Source of the DNA: Theobroma cacao
Taxonomy: Eukaryota > Streptophyta > Magnoliopsida > Malvales > Malvaceae
Length of the DNA stretch: 64,000 nucleotides
Direction: 5' to 3'
NCBI RefSeq assembly: GCF_000208745.1
Contig: NC_030852.1
Span: forward strand, 34,610,167-34,674,166
Part shown: piece after piece, positions 28,903 to 43,080 of the stretch
Layout of the letters: each line of letters starts with the position of its first letter
Numbering within the stretch: position 1 is the first letter of the stretch
Translations under genes and position numbers: made by a program
The notes under the pieces: model-generated
Databases searched by the model: none
Told to the model about the DNA's origin: nothing
Seen by the model: the letters and a program-made list of their open reading frames with translations, nothing else

Positions 28903-31900
28903 TAATGTCAATTTTAAGCTCCATTTATTTTTAGTAAAATATTTTTTAAAAAATATTTTTAGGATTTATATTTGTTTACAATACAAAAAATTTATTTCAC
29001 ATGTAGAACATTTTATGAGTTGACAAAAAAATACTCATTAATTACGAAAAAAATCTTACGCCTCTAAGAGACCTAAGACAATTCCCAAAGAAAAAAAAAC
29101 TCTTATATTAAGACTAAGAGTATAGATTTAATAAATATTAATATTTAATATAAAATATTAAAAAAATTTAAAATATATATTAATACTTAACTTTAAAAAA
29201 TTAATTTAAAATATTAATATTTTAATTATTAAATACTATTAAAATTAAAAAAATTTAATAAAATCACTAAATGCATTTAAAATTTTTATTTATAAATTAA
29301 TAAATCTTATTAATAATTATAATAAAAAATATTTCAATGATGGTACATATTTATAAGTATAAGTTTTGAATCTTGTCCATACTAGGTTTTTTATGCCACC
29401 AAAGTCTTTAGCCAAACAAGCTAAAGACTTGCCATGGCATTGCTAGTAATGGAGAAATAAAATTTTATTTTCAAAATAATTATAAGTTTTGAATATTTTA
29501 TACAATTGATTAATATTGATATTTTATAGTGTTATAGTAAAAAAATGATGAGATAAAAAAATTTTGAAAATTAAAGTTTACTTTTATTATAAATATGTAG
29601 TTAAATATTTTAAAAAATATTATTATTGATTTTTCTCATTTTTATATCTAATTTTAAACAAAATAACATCATTGTTTTGTAATAACTCTTATTTATGATT
29701 TTAACACTCAAATAACTCCATAGTGATGGTAGAAAATATTTTTTTATAGTAATAAAAAATATTTTCAACAATTTATTTAAATAACAAAAAAATTTAATTT
29801 TCATCTAAAATATTTTGCATTGAAAAAATTTTCCCTGGCAAATTATTTTCCTGTTATCAAATTCATTAAACCTTTAACGTTTTCAATTATTATTTTTTTT
29901 GTATTTTCAATTTGTATTATATCAATTACATCTTATTTAAAAATTTTTGAATAAAATAAAATAAAAATGAAAAAAAAAATGTAGGTGTTAATATTTGAAA
30001 CTACATCGTTTCTAATAACTTTTTATGGGAGAGAGAAAATAAGGTAGTGTTTGATACTTAACAACGTAATATAATTACAGTTAATGTAACTGCAAGTAAT
30101 ATGATTGTATGAAAAATAATATTACAACGTTTGAATAAAACATTGTAGTATTTGATTTACAAGTACTTTGTTGGGACTATAATGTCAATTTTTATAATTA
30201 TCTTATTTATTAAAATATAAGTTTAATATACTTATATTTTTTATTATCAATTTTTATATAATATGATCTCTTAAATATATTTTTAACATCACATATTTTT
30301 TTTTTATTTTTTATTATAATCATATATATTTTATTTTTATTTTTAATGTAATTTTATATATTATATATTTTAATTTAATTTTTTAAAAGATAATATAAGA
30401 TTTTATTGACAATCACTATGACTACTTAGAAAAATAAAAAGACATCATTGAAAAAATATATATAAAAAAATAAATTATAACATTGTAAAAGATTTTTAAT
30501 AAAATAATAAAATTAAATAAATAAATTTTGTTAATAATATTATAAAATACAATACAATTTGATTAAATTAATTTTAAATCATAATTATATTACATTTATT
30601 AACTATAATATGATTGTATAATTTTACATTATAGTGATTTAGCGTTTTTGCATATACATACCGCGAGGCACACTTTACCAAAATCAGGGGAAAAAGCTTA
30701 AATTCAGATTCAATCAAAAGAGTGGTGCACATACATTAATACATACAAGAGATAAGCGATGAAAGGTCAAATCTTGTAGTCAACAGAATCGATTCGCTTA
30801 TTTTTTTTTTTTGATCTCCCAACTAATCAGATTTCCCCATCCTCACTGTTCGCCGTCTGATCTTCATCTCCGAGAATGGTCCCTCTGCCCAAAAAGATCC
30901 ATCATCACCCACCTTTTTATGATTAGCAATCGTTGAAACTTCCAAGTGATATCAACTCTACTGTTAATGGGTTTGGAACGTTGGTGAACTTTTCATGAAT
31001 GAATTTTATATTGTGAACAGAGCCTTGGCAATAGTTTAACATACAGGGAGAATAGTTTATTTTCTAATGTAATACCTAACTCCTTTCTGGATGGAATTTG
31101 GACCTTTGGATCTGGTCAGGTCAATCTTATAAGAATGTTTAGTGGGTACCAAGGGCTTGTCATGCTTTATTTGCAACGAAGAATATGCTGTTTAATATTC
31201 GGTTTTATTTCCTTAAGGTGCACGTGCAGTGGTGAATGCACGAGGTCCTTCATGTGACTACCAAACCAAAAGTAAAAGAATCATCATTATTGTTTAAGAT
31301 TGCATGGTTGTCTGTGTCACATGAAAAAGCTCATTGTCTGTACAGCAATCCACCACATGGTCCCCACAAGATCTCCTCCTCCTGCCTTTCAAATCCTTTC
31401 TTCCTTTAACTGTTATAACTTCAATTATTCCCTGCTCCTCCCTCCCTCCCTCCCTCCCACAGTAGTCCTATGAGAGTTACAGGTAATTTATGGGGTTAAG
31501 TAAAGTCATGGGTATACCCAGGAAATGGTTTAACATAATCTGGAACATCAGCAAGGTGGATTCTAGCATTTCTTTCCTTGTGCTGCTACACATAACTATA
31601 AATTTGTTCCAATAATGAATCTCAATATTGCTAGCAGAGGTGAAAAGAGTAAGGAATGAAAGTGGAGTATGCATTGGACAGATAGGCGACGTACGCAGCA
31701 GACGTGGAAATAAAGAGAGGTTAATGGAGAAAGTTGGCAAAGGAAAAGAACCAGGAAGTGGGGTTTGTCCACCTTCACAATCATCTTTTGAGGCTCGCCT
31801 TTTTGATTCTCTGTCAAAAGGTTTAACGGATGGGCATGGGTCGGCCACGTCTATCCAAATTTTGCCCCCTCTTTATCTCCGCCCTTGTATGCGTGTACAC

Positions 31901-32195
31901 GTTGTTACCCCACACCCTGAAGAGTTAAAAAAGAAAGTGAATTCCTTAAAATTTTTAGCCAACTTGCCCTGCTTGGCCTTCAAAGTTCTGTCATTGTATT
32001 ATATCAGCCACCGATTACAGATCTTGAACAACAAGAATATCATACAGAATGCAACTATCCAATCATGTTTCAGCTCATGATTTGATTCAATATGTAACAC
32101 ATCCATGATATAAGAGTAGATATCATCAATACCAGGAGCAGAGAGCAAGTCTTGAACAAGTGCACAAAAATGTCAGACACTATATTCTCCAACCC
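28903..32195. other. gene-poor AT-rich intergenic region
   Basis: Bases 28903-30660 are extremely AT-rich with no coding signal. Bases 30660-32195 have more mixed composition and lie 3' of PAM71. Overlapping open frames on both strands at about 31480-32080 show no family features. A CCCT repeat at about 31437-31458 gives four G3 tracts on the minus strand. Confidence 0.45.
31437..31458. repeat. (CCCT)n tract, possible G-quadruplex on the minus strand
   Basis: At least four CCC runs separated by single T bases on the plus strand, which gives the G3N1G3N1G3N1G3 pattern on the minus strand. It lies about 0.74 kb downstream of the PAM71 stop. Confidence 0.6.
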
Positions 32196-35100
32196 TTAAT
32201 TCACAATCTCAATCAGTGTAACAGCAGCGAAGACGAGAAAAAGAGTACCGCCGATGTAGGCAATAGCCTGCACAAGAATCAAAAGTAAGACTTCAATGGT
32301 ACTTGATGGATGAAATGTATATAAGAAAGCTTAATATGCTTCATCGCTTAAAGTTAAGCAGTTGCATTGAAAGGGCAAAGGAAGAAGATGTCCCAATGGC
32401 ACACAATCCGCACAGTTGCTTAGATATTCCAAAAACTGAGTTAGTCATATGGGATGACAATATGATATGTGGTGGCCTGAACATGTTGGACCAACCATTG
32501 CACCTTTTAAAGGTACAAATACCATGCTGACTTTACATTGTTGGACTAGATGATTTATACCAAAGAATAAATCTGTCGGCTAAGATAATATGGTGATGAC
32601 TGGCTCAAACCAAACTTCCATTCCATAACTTATATTCCACTGAAAATTAAAGATCATTATTGACCAGATCTGAATGGGGCTTAATGGCCACGAGATAATA
32701 ATTTGGAATAATTTCCAATTATTAGGCTTGAGGAGGAAAGGAATGAGACAAGGTCGGGATACTAATAACACTAAGTTTGAAATCACTATAAACTCGACGA
32801 GGATGGTTCCAAGTCCATGTGGAATATCTTGAAGCATCGAGCTTTCCACTATATTCTTAATATTAATAATTGTAAGGAAGATTCAAGTTTTATGCTTAAG
32901 AATAAAATTATTTGTATGTCCGAAAGATATAGTTAGAGATTTTGTAATTCCATGTATGCAGTAGAAATGAGGCCTCTGATCCTCTTTGCCTGGCTTAGTG
33001 CTATAGAAACCAAGTGGGAACAAGGAATGCCCGGGATGTCCCTTGATGAACGGATGAACAAGGTTGAAAGTTCCAAAATTTACCTTCTCTGATAAGAATG
33101 TTCCCAGTAAAGAGCCTCCCAAAACAGCAAGCTGTCGAAGGAATTTGCAAGTTAATCAGGTCTATAAAATAATGTATTAAAAATTGTAAAGAGAAAAAGT
33201 AAAAACTTTAATTGGATTGATAAGGGGCCTGATGCCTGAGGTAAATTGGTTGTTCAACTAACTGATCTTATCAATTTTGATTTATAGATTTATGTTCTGC
33301 AATTGTGATCTACATATTATAAGAGATCTGTAGCACTATTAGCATTGGGTAAATTCTGACTTCAGAAGCATGTTTTCAGCAAAAAAAAAAAAACAATCTT
33401 TTTCTTTTCCTGATTTTATGGTAAACTAGCAGTTTTTGCAAATATACTGTTTGTTGAAAGTGGCTGCAAAGAAAAGACTATTTTTGTGTTGTTTCTTGTG
33501 TGGTCAAGTATAAGGTACCAGAGTAGCAACACCATGACCAGCCAGTGCGCCTCCAATGACTCCAAGAGGTGAAGAGGCAGCTGCTAGTGCTGCATGAGAA
33601 GAAGAGAACCGTGTGTAAATATAGGATTGAGAGGGAGGCAGCCATGCTTGGTAGAGTGAGTATGAAAGACTTGACTCTAGCTTGAGAAATTCACCAGGTA
33701 AAACTTATATGATTAAAACAATCCTGATTGAATATACCTAAACATATCAACATCTCAGTTTCAGACCGCCAAATAGCCAGAAAAAGGAATTTACAAGGAA
33801 AAAAGACCAAGTGCTTTGGCATCCACAAAAACAGATTTCAAGCAAATTTAGCTTGCTTTTACATGATATTTGACTCGGAAATTCTGCAATTAGAATATGA
33901 ACAGCATCTTTTGATTGAAGAATAGATAAAAAAAAATTCCTTTTTCCATCATCTTTAAATAATCAACTTGTATGTTTCTGTTGACCATTAGCTTGAGTTA
34001 TTAAGACTGATCATGCCCATCTGCCTTGAGATATATGGTGGAAAGTAAATGCACGGGAAATTCTTTTCCACACTAAAATTCATCCAAAAAATTCACCTAC
34101 TTTATATTGATCTAAAGAAGTCATTCTAAACTCGTAAATTCAGCCATCAAAGATAGATTCATAATAATCTTTTGTGTTGAGTATGTATAACAGAGCAATG
34201 ATCCATTCTAATAGTAACAAACCCAATAGCAATTATCATTAAATGTAAATTTGCAGAATTGGAACTGACCGATTGTCGAAAAGAATGATTTATCACCCCA
34301 CTCAGCAATGAAAACTAAGATGAAAGTGCTAACAACAGTGTTAGCAGCAGCTAAGATCCCAGCTCCATTTCCAGAAAATTCTGAAACTGCTAGTTCTGCC
34401 TGTTTGATTCCACAAGATGTGAAACTTATTTAAATGAGTTTTAAAATGAAAAATATTACTTGAAAAAAGGACCAATATTGGAGCTTGAATCTCCAAGGCA
34501 GGTCAGGTAACTTCTTAAGGCATCATTTAGGGAAGTGGTAGTTTGACCTCCTTTTGTTCTTCATCCGCTTTTTGATTATCACTTGAAGCAGCATCAAGCA
34601 ATGTTGAAACTCCAAAATATACCTGCAGTTTGTTGAATGAGCTTAATTTTCTTCTTATGTCAGTTGGGAAAGAAATCCAAGCTACAGGTTCCTCTATAGA
34701 ACATTTTTTGGCATATAATGTGCTTTCTGCATATTCACCCACAGCTAAAGCCTAAAAAGAGGATAATATACCAAAAGGCACACTGCAGCAATGTCGTCAA
34801 TAGGCAGATCAGCCTCACCGAACCTGAGCATTAATAGTCTAATGTTAGAGAAGAATCTTATGAACCACGCATCAAGACAACTGCTGACCAAATTTTTTGA
34901 AATTAATCAATTTGCATAGCCATCCTAGCTGTTTTGAACTACTAAATTGTTTGAAAGTGTAATGATTTATTGATCTAAAAACTTCTGCAGAAAAGAAAAT
35001 TTTATCTTTTCCATTGATTTAACTTTGTGCTGCAAATAGCTGAGTTAAAACGCATCAGAAATATCTCAAATTTATACACATTTGTTGCATTTAGTGGCAT

Positions 35101-37656
35101 TACAATATGCATTGGGACAATTGAATTTTATCTGCCCAGGTTTCGAATATAAATAAAATCTAAAGTTAAAAACCTGAATGGAAGGAGTTCATCGACATAG
35201 TGAAAAGTTCGTCCGAGAACAACAGATATTATTGTCATTGCCCTGCACATAATAGATAAACACTTCAATTATTTAAAAAGAAATTCCCATGTGTTTTCCA
35301 AGTGAAGCACACACCTATGAGGAATCTCATCTAATGAAATTAAAAAATGCAAAGGACTTCTAAATCACCATGCATGGGCAGAACAACATACGCAAGTGCA
35401 CCAAAAGTCCCAGTGAAAACTACACCAGCAGAATTTCTAGCTGCTAAAAGTGCCTGCATATAAAACATCCAAATCAGGGTGCACTCAATAGTCTATCTTC
35501 AGTTTGAGAACTAGGGAATTTATACACATGTGCTAATGGAAAAGAAATTGCTTAAAGGTGGATAAAAGAAATGATATAAAGAATGGATCTTCTGTTAGCA
35601 CTAGGAATCCATCCAAGCCAAAATGACAATGGTAAAAGACAAAGCGTTTAATGTGTCTCAATAAGAAATAAGATACAACTTTGTGCTTGTGGGAAAGAGA
35701 TATGTATCTAGACAGACAAGTATACAAAATTTGACCCCATCTTAAAAATAGCATCTGAAAGAAAGATCATTCGCAGATTCTTCCTCGACACTAATAAAAT
35801 ATTATGTGGTTTGGTCTTACCGCAATGAAAAAGGTTTTGTCTCCCAGCTCTGAGAAAAATATCAGCAAGAATGCCTGCAATAAAAGAAAATGCTTCAATT
35901 ATAGTAGTTCAAGATGTGTGTTTGTATGTGCAAACACTGTAGTCTACCAAAAGGAAATTAGCAGTGTTTTCATTCTTTCTTTTTCCTTCAAAACTTTACA
36001 AAGGAAAGTGAATTGGGAAATAAGTACTGTTACAACTAAGAGGGGGAAAAAGAACTAAAGGAGTAGCTAATGCCTCAACAATCACAATATACAGTCATAT
36101 TTCCAGATTGAAAAGATCAGTTGCTTAAACATTAAATTCTAAAGGACACTGGAGTCCATTAAGTTTTAAACAGTTAACGGAAGGAAGTGCTTTAAGCTTC
36201 AACATAATTACTAGGTGAAGCTGAATTACTATGCATAGGCCTTAATTGGAACAATAAAAGTATCATGCATAAAAGTTACAGGGAGATTTTCCTAACTGAA
36301 GCAAAACCTGTGCTAATATCACCAAGGTCCCCTATGTAAGGAATCAACTGCAACCCACTAGCAATATCTGAGACAGCAGCTGCTGGTTGTGAGCCTTGAA
36401 ATGTGAACAACCCAAAAAGAACCATAAACTTTAGCAGCTTGTTAAACAATGTATTTGAGATTGCCAAATTTGTAGCTATAAAATTTCCCCTTCTCAAGTT
36501 ATAATTCACAGGTGCATGATCTGAAACACAACAGTCCTCTGAATTGTGCCCCAATGCTCGAGTCTCTTCCCCATTCTTGCAATCAACATACTTATGTTCC
36601 TGGTCGAAAATGAAGAAATCAGATAAATGCATATAACAACTTGTAAGAACTCCTATATTGCAGAGAGAAAGCCACAGAATTAATGCTAGGTAAAATATTT
36701 GGCAATTATCGGTCAGTCAGCAACATTAACTGATGAAAACAGAAAATTGCTACAATGAGGGAATAGGCAAACAATTTCTTTCCTAATTATAACATCCAAA
36801 AGGAAAAAGCAAGGATTAGGGTTTTGAATCAAACCTTAAAAGTAGATATGCCATATATTTCATTAAGACATGCTATGGTTAAACTTCACATTCTATCGTA
36901 CCAAACTGAACATCAGAAAATTCAAGTACTGTATTTAAAGTTCTCTACATAGTTAAGATCATTAAAACAAAGAAGAAAAGGAACTTGATATAAGAAATCT
37001 TACCAGGCCATGCTGAAGTTCAGCAACCTTTTGCAGAAAACGCCCAAACCGTTCCTCACATGTCCTTTCAGACCAATTTCTATAACACCTGTATAAAAAA
37101 AAATATCATTTAAATCTATAACTGAATCGCCTTCTCCACTCCCCACCATTTGCATAGCATTTTGGCACCTAATATTGAGAGAGTAAGATCAAATTATATG
37201 TGATTCTTCAGTTAACAAATAGATTGATGCTTTTCTTTTTCTTCTGACAATTATGTCATTCCAATTGGCATGTCCATTCTTTCTCCCACTAGACAGATAT
37301 TAAAACTACCCCGATCAACCACCCACTAGTCATAAGCATTTCCCACAGGCAGCTTCTTCTGCTTATGGGTTCACCACTTGCTTTTCTTGCTAGTAACTTT
37401 TCAGTACAAAGAGACAGGCAGGGTATAAAGAACAAAAGGAAAAGTTCTAAAGAAAAGGAAACAAAGAAATGAAAGTATACCTAGAGAAAAGAAGGCTTTG
37501 GTGGCGAGAAGAGAGCTTGGAGGAGTACTGCTTCTTGGAGAGAGAATTAACATTCAAAGAAAGCAAATGAGAAGTGAAAGACTTGGGTGGTTTAAGACAT
37601 GGAGGCAACAGCGAGAGAACAACCAATCCGCTCTCCGTGAGCGTTATGCCTCGCAT
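32196..37656 (-). CDS. PAM71: PAM71/CCHA1, GDT1-like (UPF0016) chloroplast Mn/Ca cation transporter
   Basis: Twelve exons (minus): 37656..37481, 37088..37004, 36599..36297, 35874..35821, 35453..35392, 35242..35174, 34823..34772, 34622..34548, 34399..34270, 33589..33519, 33131..33084, 32267..32196; 1197 nt, 398 aa, one frame. The N-terminus (exons 1-3) is Ser/Leu/Lys-rich, a plausible plastid transit region. The membrane core carries the two diagnostic UPF0016 motifs, SELGDKT in exon 4 and AEWGDKS in exon 9, each on a hydrophobic helix, followed by SSPLGVIGGALAGHG, GGSLLGTFLSEK and a last helix ending EIVN. Arabidopsis PAM71 (At1g64150) is a thylakoid protein that supplies Mn2+ to photosystem II and affects Ca2+. 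The acidic linker with DNQKADEEQKE separates the two halves. An in-frame ATG at 37698 would add 14 residues. As in Arabidopsis it neighbours the loricrin-like gene and dirigent genes. Confidence 0.93.
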
Positions 37657-38364
37657 TCTCTCACACTCTCTCAGCAGCTCCCTGCTTCTGTACCTCAACC
37701 TCTGGTTCTCGTTTTCGCCTTAGAAATGATGGTGTCCATAGATAAATGGATAAATAATAAAAGTCATCCCATGATAATAGCGCCAATACAAATCCAGCGG
37801 TTATCTACAATTTCATGTTAACTGTCAAGTTTTGAAACCATTGCTTGGGCTTAAAATTAACCTTTGGGTCAAGAATTCTTGTTTCTATGAGATCATTGGA
37901 CCAATATCCATGGGCTTTTGTTAAAGGACGTCAGAGAGCTTGTGAGTTTCCAAAAGCCCAAAACCAAACTACGCCTAAAATTGTACCATGGCCATCAGGT
38001 TTGATGAAGGCTATTTAATGGTTTTCATGAAAGAAAGTTGTGGGTAACGAATAATTTTTTTTATTATTTGAGGGAAGGAGATTAGATTTTTATTTTTTTA
38101 AGAGAGAGATTCTGTATTAATTAATAAATTAAATATTAAAGTATTGTGGGTAATGAATAATTTGTAATAAAAGAACTAACAACTCTCATGAAATATAATA
38201 ATTCTTTAAACTCAAAAAAACATCATACAGTTATCAAAATTTTTTAAATTCGAATAACGTAAATACTATAAAAATTAAAATATCAGGTGAAAAGAAGACA
38301 TGATAGCAAACATAAAAGTGAACAACATAAGAAAAAACAATCCTTGAGTGACTAAGGACACTGG
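37657..38364. other. PAM71 upstream region
   Basis: PAM71 promoter side and 3' side of the first dirigent pseudogene. AT-rich after 38000; no gene seen. Confidence 0.5.
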
Positions 38365-38935
<571 letters not shown>

Positions 38936-38983
38936 TTCGTGTCTGCTTTGAGGATTGGCCGATTGGCTACTCCAGGGTCAATC

Positions 38984-38993
38984 CATATATAGA
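38984..38993 (-). promoter_or_regulatory. TATA box of the first dirigent (pseudo)gene
   Basis: CTATATATGG on the minus strand, about 50 bp before the ATG. Confidence 0.5.
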
Positions 38994-40203
38994 ATTTCTA
39001 AGTGAGTTTACGTAGAATAAATTTTGGTTTAAACGTGATCTATATTTAATACTTCATATAACTTCATCACTGCGCCTAGGCATAATCATTGGACCAATAT
39101 GTGCCCAAAAGAAAAAAAGAATAATAATTGGTGGCACGAGGCACCAGGTGACCCAACTCATGTTCTTTGAATCGAATTGAGTGTTTCTAATAATAGCAAT
39201 TATGGTGCAAATAGCTTCTCACTTATAATGAAAACAAAATTGACCCAGCAAAGTTAGCTTACATAACATCAAAATATGTTTTTCTATCAATTGTAATTAA
39301 GAATTACTTAATTTTTGGTTCGAATTATGTGCTATTCTATGATGGGTGTCCATTGATATTAACAAAAAGTTTATTCCTGTATTGTCACTATCCTTTCAGT
39401 AATGTTTCAACTACTTACCTTATATATTTTAATCATACCTTAACTATTGTTAGTGATTTTCCTCGTTTTCCCCATTTGGAAATAATAAATCTGTCTTTTC
39501 GTTGGACTCACCAACCAAAGCAACAAAAACTCCAAAAGCAGGTAAAGGCATCAAATTATAAAGGACCGTGTACTAATGATTCTCTTTTCTTTTTTTTTGA
39601 CAAATAATCGATGGTTATCACTTAATTGAAAAGAGTTAATTTGTTATTATATTATCATAAATTAAAAATATAAATTCATAATAAGTGATATCAAAAATCA
39701 AAATTTGAGATAAGTGTAAAAGTTTTCTCTTCAATAAATAAAAGAGTTAATACAATAAAAGCATTACAAAGTTAAATGCAATAAAATGTCAAAAATTAAT
39801 ATCGATTTTATATGAAAAGACATAAAAAGGTGTTGTTAAAAACAATTGAACAAGCCATGACAAAAACGTCAAAAATAACGAAACCAACTTTACAACTGCT
39901 GTTCTTGATTTCTTTCTATCCACACTACCTAGTAGACAAGGACTACGTACCAACATGGGAGAGAGAAAAGTAAAGCAACTGTCCATCTGCTAAAGCAATT
40001 AAAAGACTTTTATTGTTTTTTACCGAACATACAGCTTTGCATAACAAAACAGAGACGAAATATTCAGAGGGCCTAACCACAACAGAGTCTCGTACAGTAT
40101 TGCCATTGATGAAACTCTTCACGACTCAACAAACAAATACTTGGAAAATGAAAAATACAACTTGAATTTGACAATCGATTATTGGTATAGCTATAGCAAG
40201 TAC

Positions 40204-40779
40204 TTAAACTTGTTGCCAACATTCATACAATTTAATATCGGTACGAAGGCGAAAGTATACTTCCCCTTCAAAGGCATCCGTCATCAAAGTAGCCACTCCT
40301 CTAGCCATGAAGAAGTCACCGGTTCCACCAATTACTGAGATATCCCTGGTCTTGTTCATCAATGGATCAGCCCCAGCAAAGTTTATGCTTCCCTTATGCT
40401 CGGTAGAATTGAAAACAAAAGAGAACCCCAACCAAGCAGTGAAAATCTCTTTCTTATCATAGAAATAAAAGCCTTGCGCACGACCAACTGGGGTTGAATG
40501 CAGATTGTTATCTAAGGTAATGGGATCATCAAACACAGCCAAATCTCCAAAATGGTTCTGTCCTGCCAAAAGGGTTCTATTGGCCCATTGCGGTGCACCT
40601 ACGATGGCTGAAGTTGCGTTCTTTGCATTCTTGCCATTATAAATTATGTCATGAAAATAGAGCACCATGCTCTTACAAGGTTTCCTGGCGCGGATTTTTC
40701 GTGTTGTTGCAGCAGTAGATATGGAGAGGAGGGAGAGAAGGAAGAGAAGTAGCAGAAATCTCCTTGCTTCCATTTTCAT
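40204..40779 (-). CDS. DIR: dirigent protein, copy A
   Basis: Intronless, 191 aa. Secreted protein: Leu-rich signal peptide (residues about 7-23), then the basic stretch [10 protein letters not shown] and the dirigent beta-barrel with [72 protein letters not shown] and [14 protein letters not shown]. Several N-x-S/T sites fit glycosylation. Family members direct the stereochemistry of radical coupling of coniferyl alcohol to lignans. The position beside CHX and PAM71 matches Arabidopsis DIR5/DIR6, which give (-)-pinoresinol, but product stereochemistry cannot be read from this. TATA box at about -75. Confidence 0.95.
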   Translation of the reverse strand: MKMEARRFLLLLFLLSLLSISTAATTRKIRARKPCKSMVLYFHDIIYNGKNAKNATSAIVGAPQWANRTLLAGQNHFGDLAVFDDPITLDNNLHSTPVGRAQGFYFYDKKEIFTAWLGFSFVFNSTEHKGSINFAGADPLMNKTRDISVIGGTGDFFMARGVATLMTDAFEGEVYFRLRTDIKLYECWQQV

Positions 40780-40853
40780 TTCAGAGCAAGAAGGTTACAA
40801 AAAAAAAAAACTATGGAATCTGTGATAGTATGCTTTGAATAAAACTTGAGCGG

Positions 40854-40860
40854 CTTTATA
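40854..40860 (-). promoter_or_regulatory. TATA box of dirigent copy A
   Basis: TATAAAG on the minus strand, 75 bp before the ATG; conserved in copy B. Confidence 0.5.
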
Positions 40861-41445
40861 CAAGAGCTTTCAACTGCAAAACTTTTAGGTTATTCTGTTG
40901 GTTAATTAAATATGAAGTAATGCTTGGCTTTGAAGGAATAATTGGATAGCAGTAACTCCACCAAAAAGTGACTACCCTTATCCATTGAATTCAATCTGCA
41001 CCCTAGGCGTTTAACTGATCGTTTTGATAGCGTCAGATCAAAGATTAGCACAATTATTGGATGCTGCAGGGAGATTTGGTAGAGCAACATTAGTGTTCTT
41101 ACTGTATGAATGAAATTATGGAATCCTTTGACTTTAGTTAGTTGACTGTAAGCTAAAGGATGTTATGGTGATAAATGGGCAATATGATCTGCGACAATGG
41201 AATCAGTTTCACAGTTAATTACAATGCAGTCTTATTCACAGTTTTGTTTTAAAGAGAAAACGACATTTTAATGTTGTTAATATTTTGGGGATTGAACATG
41301 CATTAACTTCACTTTACAACTCATGTCACGCTAAATATTTAAGAAAATATATATAAATAAGATTCTTTAATCTCATATAGGCAGATAAGATAATTTTGAA
41401 AAGTTTATAAGTATTGATCCTGTAAATCTCTTCAAGTTAGTATTT

Positions 41446-43080
41446 TGGACATGTTGACATATCAGTGTCACATGACAATTTAAAAAAATAAATTTTTGCC
41501 ACGTCATAAGAATTACATTGAACAAAAATATATAATACAAGAATTAAATTAAACAAAATTAAGATATTGAGGGACTAAATTAAAAAAATATTTAAAAAAT
41601 ATAAATTTTTAAATAAATTATTGATATGTATATTAATAAGCCAAATATTTAAGTGTAAAAGATTTACAGTGTTAAAAAATATATATATTTTCTTACTGAT
41701 TATTTGATTTTAAAATATGTAAATTAATTTATCTTTTTTACAAAAACTAAGTTTGAATTCTCCTTTTATAAAAAAAATTGAAAAAATTTCATACTTTAAG
41801 TCAAATTTAGATAAATAATTTATATTACGTTAAAATAAAATAATATAAAATGACTAAATAAATTCTTTTTTTTTCTATTTATAATAGTATAAAAATTTGA
41901 AATTTATTTAACTTAGTTTTTTACTTGAGCTAAAATCAAATTAGCAAAATATGTTGATTTAATTTTTTTCTTTTAAAAAGATGAAAATCAGAGATATGGA
42001 GTTAGTGATGATTATAAAAATAATTTCTTATTTTGAATTGTTTAATTTGGACATGACAAACCTTTTATTACAACTATAGAATCTGAGCTCCATCCTTCTA
42101 ATTTTTTTATTTTTTTATGTTTTTATTTTGTTTAATATTTCAAGTTATATTTTTTAAGTTGAAATTTCATAAATTAAAGACTGCAATTATTATTGATAAA
42201 GTTAAATATAACTATAAATATTTGTACCATTTTATTTTATTGTAAATTTTTTGTAGATCTAAATTAATAATTAAATTTAAATTTAGCAGAATTTGATTGT
42301 AATGTTTGAATTTAAATAAAATTGTTTTATAAAAAATTTTGAGTAAATTTAAATAAAGTATAAATTGGGTAAGAATTGAATAATTTCAAAAGAATGTGTA
42401 TTTATAAATTGTGAAAGTTGTAACTAAATCAACATATTTTGCTAATTTGAGTAAATTTAAATAAAAGGTAAGTTGAGTAAGTGTTGAATAATTTCAAAAT
42501 AATGTGTATTTGTAAATTATGAAAGTTATAACTAAATCAAAATAGTTAGTTATTTTATATTATTTTATTTTAACGTATGCAAGGTATTCATTTAAATTTG
42601 ACTTTAAGTATGAATTTTTTTTNAGATTTTTATTTTTCAAATATTTTTTTCAATTTAGTCCTCAACATCTCAATTTTTGTTCAATTTAGACTCTGTATTA
42701 TATATTTTTGTTCAATTTAGTCCCTATGATGTGGCACAAAAAAATTTTTGGAAAATTTTTGACCTGCCACGTGCACTAACATGTCAGCATGTCATTGCCA
42801 CATCATCGTATAGTGCCACGTTGCGTTGTCACGTCATCACTCGATATCACATCATCAAAATATGTCACATCATCAAAATATGACACATCATCACTGATAT
42901 CATCGTTGACATCATTTTTTAACGGTAAAATTGGATGTCGCTGGGGAGAGGGATTGAATTGACGCAATATTCAAAATCAAAAGATTAAATTACTTCGATT
43001 TTAAGTATAAAGACTAAATTGAACAAAATTAAAAATACAGGAACTGAATAGGTCTTTTAATCAAAAAAATTGAACCAACA
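41446..43080. mobile_element. long inverted-repeat (foldback or MULE-like) element between the two dirigent blocks
   Basis: The left arm (about 41440-41965) reads as the reverse complement of the right arm (about 42415-42800). Paired landmarks are ATTGAACAAAAATATATAAT (41517 region) with its complement at about 42690-42715, ACGTTAAAATAAAATAATAT (41828 region) with its complement at about 42550-42575, and TAGCAAAATATGTTGATTTA (41942 region) with its complement at about 42425-42450. The spacer is about 450 bp. No transposase frame is present, so it would be non-autonomous. Base 42623 is N. Terminal bases and target-site duplication were not resolved. Confidence 0.65.
42342..42548. repeat. two-unit direct repeat of about 105 bp
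   Basis: The order GAGTAAATTTAAATAAA, GAATAATTTCAAAA, AATGTGTATTT, AACTAAATCAA occurs twice in a row inside the inverted-repeat element. Confidence 0.75.

Larger units (their letters stand above)
39252..41445. repeat. dirigent duplication block A
   Basis: About 2.2 kb that aligns co-linearly with block B (43081-45227); corresponding positions in the gene are offset by 3827 bp. It includes one complete dirigent gene with both flanks. The flanks differ by scattered substitutions and indels (one indel of about 50 bp near 41225), whereas the coding part is almost identical. Confidence 0.92.

Noticed and set aside
30040..30660. Possible MITE in AT-rich DNA
   Set aside because: Both ends contain TAATAT-AATTAC-like words, but I could not align convincing terminal inverted repeats against the AT background.
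31477..32080. Overlapping open frames on both strands (123 and 150 codons)
   Set aside because: No domain, signal or splice context; they lie between PAM71 and gene-poor DNA.
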